64,000 nucleotides of DNA from Thiospirochaeta perfilievii (GTDB lineage Bacteria; Spirochaetota; Spirochaetia; DSM-2461): assembly GCF_008329945.1 (NCBI RefSeq), contig NZ_CP035807.1, positions 744,001-808,000 on the forward strand. Reading direction: 5' to 3'. The position numbers and the translations under genes are program-made. The notes under the pieces were generated by a model, which had not been told where the DNA came from, did not search any database, and was given only the letters and a program-made list of their open reading frames with translations. This document shows, in pieces, positions 46,060-53,016 of this stretch (positions are counted from its first letter, which is position 1; the number at the start of each line of letters is the position of its first letter).

Positions 46060-46895
46060 TTAAGCGACAAAAACCTCTAGTGATTCCCTATTTACAGAAT
46101 CCCTTAGTTTTTCTAAAGCTTTTTTTTCTATTTGCCTAACTCTCTCTTTTGTTACACCTAATTGATCTCCAATTGCCCTTAAAGAGAGGGGTTTATTTTC
46201 ATTTAGACCAAACCTTAAATTTATGATCATAGCTTCTTTATCATTTAAGTTCGAAAGCTCACTATTTATACTCTCCTTAAGGGAGTTAGTTAAAGCCTCT
46301 TCTTCTGGTGTTTTATATGTTGATTCAATAATATCACCAAGGTTACCTGAATCAGAGGCATCTGAACTTGGAGAGTCTAGTGATATTAAATCTTGGGATA
46401 TTTCAATTAGTTCTTGTACTTTAATATTATCCATACCTAATATTGCTGCGACTTCCTTAGTATCAACTTGTTCTCCTGTTACCCTTGAAATCTCTCTTTG
46501 AGTTTTCTGAATTTGAACAAGTTCGTTAGCTCTATTAAGGGGTAGTCGTATAGATCTTGATTTTTCACATACAGCTTTTAATATAGACTGTCTAATCCAC
46601 CATACTGCGTAGGAGATAAAATGATACCCTTTGTCTGGATCAAACTTATCAACTGCAGTCATAAGACCCAAATTCCCCTCATTTATCAAGTCTTCAAAGG
46701 GTATTCCACTGTTTTTATATTTTTTTGCAACATTGACAACGAACCTAAGATTAGAAGTTATTAATCTCTCTTTAGCTTCTGAATCACCATCCAAGGCTTT
46801 CTAGCTATTGAGTCCTCCTCTTCTCTTGTTAATAAAGGTATTCTATTTATCTCATCTAAATATAATGCTAGTAAGTTTTCTTCATTATTAATCAT
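46060..46895 (-). CDS. RpoS-like (group 2) sigma-70 factor, frameshifted near the 5' end
   Basis: The start is ATG 46895 with GGAGG five bases upstream. The first 33 codons (MINNEENLLALYLDEINRIP and on to ARK) are region 1.2. The frame then meets a stop, while the -1 frame continues ALDGDSEAKERLITSNLRFV. One extra A or G around 46798-46801 restores a 279-residue factor with regions 2 (GYHFISYAVWWIRQSILKA), 3 and 4 (GVTKERVRQIEKKALEKLR). No region 1.1 is present and the length suits RpoS or other group 2 factors, not RpoD. It directs RNA polymerase to a promoter subset; upstream repeats suggest control of its own expression. Confidence 0.85.
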
Positions 46896-47009
46896 TGTAT
46901 CCTCCATAGGAACTGTTATGTAAACAATAAAGCAAGTAGCGTGCCAACTATTCTAGAGGTTAACTAAGGGGGTTAGATCAGAATTTTTAGTTATTTTTAA
47001 TGAAAGTTG

Positions 47010-47095
47010 AGTCAATAAAACACATTTTATTCTTTTGTTATCAGAAGTGGGTCAAATTATCCTTATTTATATATTATTTGTTCAAGGTGTGTCAA
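47010..47095 (-). repeat. Three TTGACnCA direct repeats with 40-bp period
   Basis: On the minus strand TTGACACACCTT, TTGACCCACTT and TTGACTCAACTT start at 47095, 47055 and 47015, exactly 40 bases apart. Similarity extends beyond a -35 hexamer (TTGACnCAmyTT). They lie 115-200 bases before the sigma-factor start, in the intergenic region after the small orphan gene. Only the first has a plausible -10. Confidence 0.7.
47066..47095 (-). promoter_or_regulatory. Putative sigma70 promoter upstream of the sigma-factor gene
   Basis: Minus strand: perfect TTGACA (47095-47090) with TATAAA (47071-47066) at 18 bases spacing, or TATATA at 16. It is the first of the three repeated TTGAC motifs and would give a leader of about 165 bases. 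Confidence 0.5.
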
Positions 47096-47105
47096 AAAGT
47101 AACAG

Positions 47106-47435
47106 TTAGCGATTAAAAGAGTGAAAATCTACATAGGTTATTCCATCACTCCAGCTTGATGGGATATCTGAATATGGGAATATTATTTCAATTGATTTAA
47201 AAATATCCTCTTTTTCCTTAGTATCTTTATTATTTATATAACCAGTAGCTAGGAGATCACACCAATAATCCTTTATTAAATCGATTATCATATCCAGCTC
47301 TGGGGAACTTACTTTTTTATTATTCTTTTTTTCTGATAGATATTTATTTATCTGTACTTCTTTAAAAATAGAGAAATCTTCCATAAAAAAAATTGCTCTA
47401 GATAAATTGTCCAGCACTTCTAACCTTCCTAACAC
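47106..47435 (-). CDS. Small protein of unknown function
   Basis: The product is about 109 residues, mostly acidic/helical (ELDMIIDLIKDYWCDLLAT), with no signal peptide or recognised motif. I choose GTG 47435 because AAAGGA lies about six bases upstream. A longer TTG frame to 47486 would add a hydrophobic N-terminus and has no Shine-Dalgarno sequence. The gene is divergent from groES and lies upstream of the sigma-factor control region. No homologue is recognised, so it may be lineage-specific. Confidence 0.5.
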   Translation of the reverse strand: MLGRLEVLDNLSRAIFFMEDFSIFKEVQINKYLSEKKNNKKVSSPELDMIIDLIKDYWCDLLATGYINNKDTKEKEDIFKSIEIIFPYSDIPSSWSDGITYVDFHSFNR

Positions 47436-47531
47436 TCTATATCCTTTTGTTAATAAAAAAATAATAAATAAATAACAAAATGACAATTTATTTTCAAAAA
47501 AACTTACGTTATGTTGCCCATAGAACTAAAT

Positions 47532-47561
47532 TTGACTATATTATATTTAAGTTTTTATGAT
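47532..47561 (+). promoter_or_regulatory. Sigma70-type promoter of groES
   Basis: TTGACT (47532-47537), an 18-base spacer and TATGAT (47556-47561) precede AAGGAG (47566-47571) and the GTG at 47578. The -10 covers an upstream ATG at 47557, which argues against using that ATG as the start. No CIRCE inverted repeat is seen. Confidence 0.5.
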
Positions 47562-47577
47562 AGTTAAGGAGTTACAT

Positions 47578-47844
47578 GTGAAAATTAAACCATTAGGTGA
47601 TAGAGTATTAATTAAAATAGAAGAAGCAGAAACAAAAACAGCCTCTGGACTATTTATTCCACAAACAGCTCAGGAAAAGACTCAGCAGGGTGTTGTTGTA
47701 ACTATTGGCGATGATACTGAGACAATAACAGTTAAAGCAGGTGATAAAGTTATGTATGATAAATATGCAGGTACACCTGTAAAGATTGATTCTGCTGATC
47801 ATCTTATAGTGCAAATGTCAGATATTATTGCAATTATTGAGTAA
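47578..47844 (+). CDS. groES: Co-chaperonin GroES
   Basis: The product is 88 residues: [20 protein letters not shown] at the N-terminus, the mobile loop [17 protein letters not shown], and the C-terminal strand [12 protein letters not shown] use GTG 47578 because AAGGAG lies six bases upstream and because the usual GroES begins MKIKPLGDR; an ATG at 47557 sits inside the likely -10 box. GroES caps the GroEL chamber. No groEL follows; a terminator lies 22 bases after the stop, so groES is monocistronic here, as I recall for Borrelia. Confidence 0.95.
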   Translation: MKIKPLGDRVLIKIEEAETKTASGLFIPQTAQEKTQQGVVVTIGDDTETITVKAGDKVMYDKYAGTPVKIDSADHLIVQMSDIIAIIE

Positions 47845-47865
47845 TAATTTACAATAAACGATTAT

Positions 47866-47897
47866 AAAGTCATCTTTTATAGGTGACTTTTTTTTTA
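47866..47897 (+). terminator. Rho-independent terminator of groES
   Basis: A nine-bp stem with one G-U pair (47866-47874 with 47882-47890, seven-base loop) is followed by a run of T to 47896. Confidence 0.85.
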
Positions 47898-47911
47898 CTT
47901 TTTTAAAAGGG

Positions 47912-47940
47912 CAAAAAAAAACTGCCCCTTAGGACAGTTT
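47912..47940 (-). terminator. Rho-independent terminator of the ffh-rplS operon
   Basis: Minus strand: AAACTGTCC, TAAG loop, GGGCAGTTT-type stem (47940-47919) followed by eight T. A second perfect eight-bp hairpin (GAACTTTC/GAAAGTTC, 47973-47980 with 47988-47995) lies between it and the rplS stop but lacks a T run. Confidence 0.85.
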
Positions 47941-48008
47941 AAGTAGATAAGGTTATCTAACTTTTTTTCAAAGAACTTTCTTTTATAGAAAGTTCCATTT
48001 AGGCACAA

Positions 48009-48374
48009 TTACTTAACCTTTTTTCTAATAAGTTCTTTAACCTTAGCTTTTTTACCAACTCTTTCTCTTAGGTAGTAAAGTTTAGCTCTTCTAACTTTTC
48101 CAAGTCTAGAAACTTCAACTTTTTCAATTCTTGGAGAATTTATAGGAAAAACTCTCTCTACACCTACATTGTTGAAAGAGATCTTTCTAACAGTAAATGT
48201 TTTTCTAATACCAGCATTGTTTTTCGCAATTACTATACCTTCATAAACCTGAACTCTCTCTGTAGTACCTTCAACAATTCGATAGTGAACTTTTACAGTA
48301 TCTCCAATTTTGAAGTTTTCAGGATTATCTTTTAACTGTTTAGCTTCTACTGCTTTTATGATATCCATATTCAA
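48009..48374 (-). CDS. rplS: 50S ribosomal protein L19
   Basis: This 121-residue protein has the L19 signatures [16 protein letters not shown] and [20 protein letters not shown], followed by [20 protein letters not shown]19 lies at the 30S-50S interface. It is the last gene of the ffh-rpsP-khpA-rimM-trmD-rplS operon, 11 bases after trmD. Confidence 0.97.
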   Translation of the reverse strand: MNMDIIKAVEAKQLKDNPENFKIGDTVKVHYRIVEGTTERVQVYEGIVIAKNNAGIRKTFTVRKISFNNVGVERVFPINSPRIEKVEVSRLGKVRRAKLYYLRERVGKKAKVKELIRKKVK

Positions 48375-48385
48375 ATCCTTCGACC

Positions 48386-49054
48386 CTAATCTTTTAAAAG
48401 ATCTGGTCTGTTATTTAATGTTTTTTCGTAACGCTTTTTACATCGCCACTCTTCAATAACCCTATGATTACCTGATAATAAGACATCAGGAACTTTAAGG
48501 CCTCTAAACTCAGCAGGTCTAGTGTAATGGGGATACTCTAGATATTTCCCTTGAAAGCTCTCCTCTTCTAAGGATTCCTTCGTAATTACACCGTCACAAA
48601 GTCTATAAATGCTGTCAATTACAACTAAAGATGAAATCTCTCCAGATGATATAACATAATCACCTATAGAAACCTCATGATCTACATACTCATCAATAAC
48701 TCTTTGGTCTATACCTTCGTAACGACCACAGACAAGCACTATCTCACTCTCTTTAGAAAACTGCTCAGCTAGTTGCTGCGTATATTTCACTCCAGATGGA
48801 GTAGGAAATATTACAGTTTTATCTTTTGCCTTTATGGAGTCTAGAGCTAAAGCCAATGGCTCAGCCTTTAGTACCATTCCAGCACCACCACCAAAGGGGT
48901 AGTCATCGCATTTTTTATGCTTATCTAAAGCATAATCACGAATATTTAAAATCTCATACTCTATTAGTCCTCTCTCTACGGCCTTAGCCATAATAGATGA
49001 ACTAAAGAATCCTTCTATGATCTCAGGGAATAGTGTTAAGATCTTGAATTTCAT
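48386..49054 (-). CDS. trmD: tRNA (guanine37-N1)-methyltransferase
   Basis: This 222-residue SPOUT methyltransferase makes m1G37 in tRNAs and prevents +1 frameshifting. Motifs are [16 protein letters not shown] at the start, the trefoil-knot segments [12 protein letters not shown] and [11 protein letters not shown], and [19 protein letters not shown]. The C-terminal domain is slightly short compared with the usual 240 or so residues. It abuts rimM with no gap. Confidence 0.97.
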   Translation of the reverse strand: MKFKILTLFPEIIEGFFSSSIMAKAVERGLIEYEILNIRDYALDKHKKCDDYPFGGGAGMVLKAEPLALALDSIKAKDKTVIFPTPSGVKYTQQLAEQFSKESEIVLVCGRYEGIDQRVIDEYVDHEVSIGDYVISSGEISSLVVIDSIYRLCDGVITKESLEEESFQGKYLEYPHYTRPAEFRGLKVPDVLLSGNHRVIEEWRCKKRYEKTLNNRPDLLKD

Positions 49055-49558
49055 CTAATCTAAAATCCAGTCTACTCTTAACTCTATCTTTTTGTTGATA
49101 ATATCAACATCACCGACAAACTCATTTCTAAAGGGAACTAAAACAACAACATCGTTATCACTTTTTTTAACCTCTAAAAGATCATTTGGGCCACCGTAGA
49201 CCATGTCTAAAACGGTAGCTAAAGTCTCCCCTTGATACACAAGGTCACAGCCAATTAAATCCGATTGGTAATACTCACCCTCATAACAAGGTGCTTTTAA
49301 CCCTTCATCAACTAAAATATCATAACCAGCGTATAATTTCCCCTCTTCAGGAGAATCAATACCCTTTAATTTTAATAGTGTAGATGCTCCACTGCCTTTA
49401 ACAGCTTCTACTTCAAAACTCTTTGATCTATTACCTTTTTTTAAAACTACTGTTTCAAAATTCGAGTAGTGATCATAGTCTCCAGATGAACTAAATACTT
49501 TTAAATCACCTTTTACACCATGTGAAGTTCTTATTTTACCAACAATTATCTGACTCAT
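49055..49558 (-). CDS. rimM: Ribosome maturation factor RimM
   Basis: This 167-residue protein has an N-terminal RimM domain (IIVGKIRTSHGVKGDLKVFS) and a C-terminal PRC-barrel (YQSDLIGCDLVYQGETLATV, PNDLLEVKK). RimM binds S19 and matures the 30S head. It is one base downstream of the KH-domain gene and directly before trmD, the normal order. Confidence 0.95.
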   Translation of the reverse strand: MSQIIVGKIRTSHGVKGDLKVFSSSGDYDHYSNFETVVLKKGNRSKSFEVEAVKGSGASTLLKLKGIDSPEEGKLYAGYDILVDEGLKAPCYEGEYYQSDLIGCDLVYQGETLATVLDMVYGGPNDLLEVKKSDNDVVVLVPFRNEFVGDVDIINKKIELRVDWILD

Positions 49559-49559
49559 A

Positions 49560-49793
49560 TTAATCTAAAATTTCCAATACAGTTCGTCTATGACTACTGT
49601 TATTAGTAGCATTTAGGATAGTTCGAATTGATCTTGCTATTCTACCATGCTTCCCTATTACTTTTCCAATATCACCATCAGCTACTTTTAACTCAAGTAT
49701 AGTAGATTTATCACCTTCTATCTCGTTTAATTCTACACTATCCGGATTATCTACAAGTGATTTTACAATGTATTCAACAAGATCTTTTTCCAT
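49560..49793 (-). CDS. khpA: KH-domain RNA-binding protein (KhpA family)
   Basis: This 77-residue protein is one KH domain with the GKHGRIARSIR loop (GxxG). The family occurs between rpsP and rimM in many bacteria. KhpA pairs with KhpB/Jag in some species and affects RNA stability and cell size; no partner is in the window. The start is the ATG following rpsP by 10 bases. Confidence 0.93.
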   Translation of the reverse strand: MEKDLVEYIVKSLVDNPDSVELNEIEGDKSTILELKVADGDIGKVIGKHGRIARSIRTILNATNNSSHRRTVLEILD

Positions 49794-49803
49794 TCGTCCC
49801 TAC

Positions 49804-50055
49804 TTACTTTGCTGCTTTAGCTCTATTAAGAAGTTTTTTTACAGTTTTTGTTGGTTGTGCACCATTTTTGATCCACATATCAACTTTTTCCTGATCAACT
49901 CTAATTTGTTTATCTTCAGCTTCTACTGGGTGGTAAAAACCTATTTCTTCGATAGCTCGACCATCTCTAGGTGTTCGAGAATCCATAATAACAATTCTAT
50001 AATAAGGTCTTTTTTTAGCCCCTAATCTTTTTAATCGAATTTTAACCATTAACAA
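49804..50055 (-). CDS. rpsP: 30S ribosomal protein S16
   Basis: This 83-residue protein begins with the S16 pattern [20 protein letters not shown] (after ML), followed by [20 protein letters not shown] and a lysine-rich C-terminus. S16 stabilises the 30S body. GGAG lies upstream of the ATG, nine bases after ffh. Confidence 0.97.
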   Translation of the reverse strand: MLMVKIRLKRLGAKKRPYYRIVIMDSRTPRDGRAIEEIGFYHPVEAEDKQIRVDQEKVDMWIKNGAQPTKTVKKLLNRAKAAK

Positions 50056-50064
50056 TTTCTCCTG

Positions 50065-51399
50065 TTACATCATTCCGCCAAACTGTTGCATAAGCTGAGC
50101 TTGGTATTTTTTATTTTTAGTAACTTTCTTCATCATAAGTCGCATTTTATCGAACTTTTTCAGAAGCCTAGATACTTCGGCAACGCTAGTACCGCTACCT
50201 TTGGCAATTCTCTTTTTCCTAGGAGGACCAATAAGTCTATGGTTTCTCCTTTCAAGAATTGTCATTGAGAGAATTATTGCTTCTTCTCGTTTCATGCCCT
50301 TTTCATCTATATCTTCATCGTTAATCTTCCCGGCCATTCCTGGAATCATACCAACTAGAGACTGCATTGACCCCATCTTCTTAAGCTTTTTGAACTGATC
50401 CAGATAATCCTCTAATGTGAATGTAGCACTCATCATCTTTTTCTGCATCTGTTCCGCTTCGTCTTGGGTAACACTCTCCTGCACCTTTTCTACAAGAGAT
50501 ACAACATCTCCCATACCCAGAATTCGAGAGGCAACCCGCTCTGGGAAAAAAGGCTCTATATCTTCAATTTTTTCTCCAATACCTATAAATTTAATAGGTT
50601 TCCCTGTGCTGCTTTTGAGGGAAAGAGCAGCACCGCCGCGGGTATCGGAGTCAAATTTCGTTAACATTACACTAGAGATACCAACTTGCTCATCAAAGCT
50701 TTTTGCTATCTCTACGGCATTTTGACCTGTCATTGCATCAGCAACAAACATAGTCTCATCTGGATTAACAGCCTTTTTAACAGCTATTATTTCATTCATC
50801 ATATCTTGGTCTAATTGAAGTCGACCAGCAGTATCAATGATTATAGTATTAAATTGATTCTTTTTTCCATAGTCTAAAGCGTTATTTACTATTTTTACTG
50901 CATCTTTATGCTCTTCAAAGTAGACAGGAACATCAATTTGGCTACCTAAAACCTTTAATTGCTCTATTGCAGCTGGTCTAACCAAGTCTGCAGCAACTAA
51001 TAGTGGATTTCGGCCCTCTTTTTTCAATTTATATGCGAGCTTAGCTGATGCAGTTGTTTTACCTGCTCCTTGAAGTCCAAGCATTAATATAGTAGTTGTT
51101 TTATTGGGGCTATTAAGATTAAGAGCCTGGTTTTCATCACCAAGTAGGGCAACAATCTTATCATAGACTATTTTAGTAAACTGCTGTCCTGGATCAACGG
51201 CCTTTAAAACCTTCTCACCCTTTGCTTCTTCTATAGTTCTATTAACAAATCTTCTTACAACTCTAAGGTTTACATCCGCTTCTAAAAGTGCAATTTTTAT
51301 CTCGTTTACTGCATCTTCTATATTCTTTTCTGTAATCTTTCCTTTACCTGAAAGTTGTTTTGTAATATCTGTAAATTTTTGCGCTATATTTTCTAACAC
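50065..51399 (-). CDS. ffh: Signal recognition particle protein Ffh
   Basis: This 444-residue protein has an N-G GTPase domain (GLQGAGKTTASAKLA, ADLVRPAAIEQL, DTAGRLQLDQDMMNE, TKFDSDTRGGAALS) and a C-terminal methionine-rich M domain (LKKMGSMQSLVGMIPGMAGK and MMSATFTLEDYLDQ). It binds signal sequences and partners FtsY (10542-11408); the 4.5S RNA is not seen here. The start is GTG 51399 with GAGGGG upstream. It leads the operon through rplS. Confidence 0.97.
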   Translation of the reverse strand: MLENIAQKFTDITKQLSGKGKITEKNIEDAVNEIKIALLEADVNLRVVRRFVNRTIEEAKGEKVLKAVDPGQQFTKIVYDKIVALLGDENQALNLNSPNKTTTILMLGLQGAGKTTASAKLAYKLKKEGRNPLLVAADLVRPAAIEQLKVLGSQIDVPVYFEEHKDAVKIVNNALDYGKKNQFNTIIIDTAGRLQLDQDMMNEIIAVKKAVNPDETMFVADAMTGQNAVEIAKSFDEQVGISSVMLTKFDSDTRGGAALSLKSSTGKPIKFIGIGEKIEDIEPFFPERVASRILGMGDVVSLVEKVQESVTQDEAEQMQKKMMSATFTLEDYLDQFKKLKKMGSMQSLVGMIPGMAGKINDEDIDEKGMKREEAIILSMTILERRNHRLIGPPRKKRIAKGSGTSVAEVSRLLKKFDKMRLMMKKVTKNKKYQAQLMQQFGGMM

Positions 51400-51470
51400 T
51401 ACTGAAAGCCCCTCTAATTTGTACTACTTTTTATAATAATTTCATAGGAATGTCAACATTTATAGGAAAT

Positions 51471-52559
51471 CTACCTAACTTTTAGGAAGTTATCTATAAT
51501 ATATTCCATTTTTATTTTAGCATCCTCATAATAGATGCTAAGAGGGTAATTATCATAAATATACTCAAATAACTCTTTTGATTTTTTTAATATACCCTCA
51601 TCAAAATATATAAGTCCAAGTTTATAATATATCTCATCAGGATTATCGTAACTACTTAAGTCTTCTAACGCCTTCTCCAGGACCCTTTTCTCACTAAGGT
51701 TTTCAACTATATTATCAGGCATTATAACAATATTATTCTCCTCTTTTATAGTATTAGGACTATCAACTACTGCATTAACCTTTACCCTTGTATATTTTTT
51801 TGAATCCCCTGTATATTTAACAAAACTTATTAAATACTCTCCTAATTTTTGAGGAGTAAATTCGAATAAAACTTTATCATTTGTATAAAATTTATTCTCG
51901 AAATAAAGATCCTTTAACGTAGTTTCATATAACCACCCTGTTTGATCCATCTCAATTGTAAAGCTTTTACCAACTAAAACATCCATTTCATCTAAAAATC
52001 GTGTGGACTCTACAGGTTTTGTAATAACTGGTTTATTTGTTTCAACCTTTGGCTTTGTAATAACCGGTTTACTTGTAACAACCGTTGGTTTTGTTATAAC
52101 CGGTTTATTTGTAACAACCTTTGGTTTTGTAATAACCGGTTTACTTGTAACAACCTTTGGTTTTGTTATATCTGGATTATTTGCAACTAAAGTTTCCTTA
52201 GGAACTATCTCTATCTCCATTGGAGGAAGGGAGAACTCCTTAGCTTTGTAACTATTAAATGGAATACTTTCACTAACTACAAATAACTTCTTAAAGTCTA
52301 AAACAGGAAGTAAGTAGTCCTTTGGTTTTATTAACTCTGGCCTATAAAATGAGTTACTTATTACAAGTGTTAATGTATCTACCCTCTGTAGTTCAGGAAT
52401 AAGGTACTCCTTTACATCTAAATTCTCAAACGGTTCTAACTCCGAGGATATGTCAACTATCTCCAGGGTCTGACAGGATGAGAGGAATATTGATAGTATA
52501 ATAATAAGTTTATCTAATATCTTTAAGTCGAGCTTTAAGGTAGTCAAAATTATTCTCAT
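51471..52559 (-). CDS. Repeat-containing lipoprotein with C-terminal TPR-like region
   Basis: This 362-residue protein has a lipoprotein signal (KLIIILSIFLSSCQTLE; lipobox LSSC). Residues of the middle region form four exact 12-residue repeats of ITKPxVVTxKPV type, a proline/threonine/lysine stalk. A beta domain and a C-terminal TPR-like segment (YYKLGLIYFDEGILKKSKELF) follow. It is likely anchored in the outer membrane with the stalk spanning the periplasm. The start is uncertain: ATG 52559 overlaps the previous gene by 50 bases without a Shine-Dalgarno sequence; TTG 52547 is an alternative. Confidence 0.65.
   Translation of the reverse strand: MRIILTTLKLDLKILDKLIIILSIFLSSCQTLEIVDISSELEPFENLDVKEYLIPELQRVDTLTLVISNSFYRPELIKPKDYLLPVLDFKKLFVVSESIPFNSYKAKEFSLPPMEIEIVPKETLVANNPDITKPKVVTSKPVITKPKVVTNKPVITKPTVVTSKPVITKPKVETNKPVITKPVESTRFLDEMDVLVGKSFTIEMDQTGWLYETTLKDLYFENKFYTNDKVLFEFTPQKLGEYLISFVKYTGDSKKYTRVKVNAVVDSPNTIKEENNIVIMPDNIVENLSEKRVLEKALEDLSSYDNPDEIYYKLGLIYFDEGILKKSKELFEYIYDNYPLSIYYEDAKIKMEYIIDNFLKVR
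52026..52169 (-). repeat. Four tandem 36-bp in-frame repeats
   Basis: Four consecutive 36-bp units encode ITKPKVVTSKPV, ITKPKVVTNKPV, ITKPTVVTSKPV and ITKPKVETNKPV, then a partial fifth (ITKPV). Unit number is likely to vary between strains by slippage. Confidence 0.9.
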
Positions 52560-53016
52560 CTAAATTTTTAATATCTAATGTTTCTAAATCAATCCAGAAC
52601 TGATCAATATCACTTTGGCTCCATTTACTTTTTGCCTCCCTAGTCAGTTCAAAAAATGATGAGTAGTCATCATCCTTAACAGGAAGTATAAAGTCGTTTA
52701 ACTTTGGGGATTCGACCATAATGTTATTAGCTTCATCTATAACAACATCTACAGCTAATTTTAACTGGTCATCATTCATATTTTTTAATTCATCAACACT
52801 ATACTTGGCTAGAAGAAGCTGATCTACATATGTTTCATACTTATTTGCCTTACTCTCTAAGATCTTTTTATCATTTTGAACATCTCTAGCTATTAAGAAC
52901 ATAACCAATAAAAATGCGATAAAAAATGATGCAAAGATAATAAGTTTAAATCTTAAATCAAGCCATGCGTTGGAAAAAAACTGTGTAATGGATATTTTAC
53001 TCTTCTTCTTCTTCAT
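52510..53016 (-). CDS. Membrane-anchored protein of unknown function
   Basis: This 168-residue protein has a basic N-terminus (MKKKKSKISITQFF), one strong membrane helix (LIIFASFFIAFLLVMFLIA) and a predicted helical exported domain with acidic character. No recognised motif is present. It overlaps the smc stop by 20 bases, and its stop region overlaps the start of the lipoprotein gene, so smc, this gene and the lipoprotein gene form one transcription unit. A link to chromosome segregation or the envelope is only suggested by position. Confidence 0.6.
   Translation of the reverse strand: MKKKKSKISITQFFSNAWLDLRFKLIIFASFFIAFLLVMFLIARDVQNDKKILESKANKYETYVDQLLLAKYSVDELKNMNDDQLKLAVDVVIDEANNIMVESPKLNDFILPVKDDDYSSFFELTREAKSKWSQSDIDQFWIDLETLDIKNLDENNFDYLKARLKDIR

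Noticed and set aside
47557-47577. ATG 47557 as groES start
   Set aside because: It lies within the likely -10 box and adds seven residues not found in GroES; GTG 47578 has AAGGAG at the right distance.
47973-47995. Perfect 8-bp hairpin as the rplS terminator
   Set aside because: No T run follows it on the minus strand; the next hairpin (47912-47940) has one and is the better terminator.
52026-52169. Repeat block as a CRISPR array
   Set aside because: Units are contiguous, lack spacers and are in frame within a lipoprotein gene.
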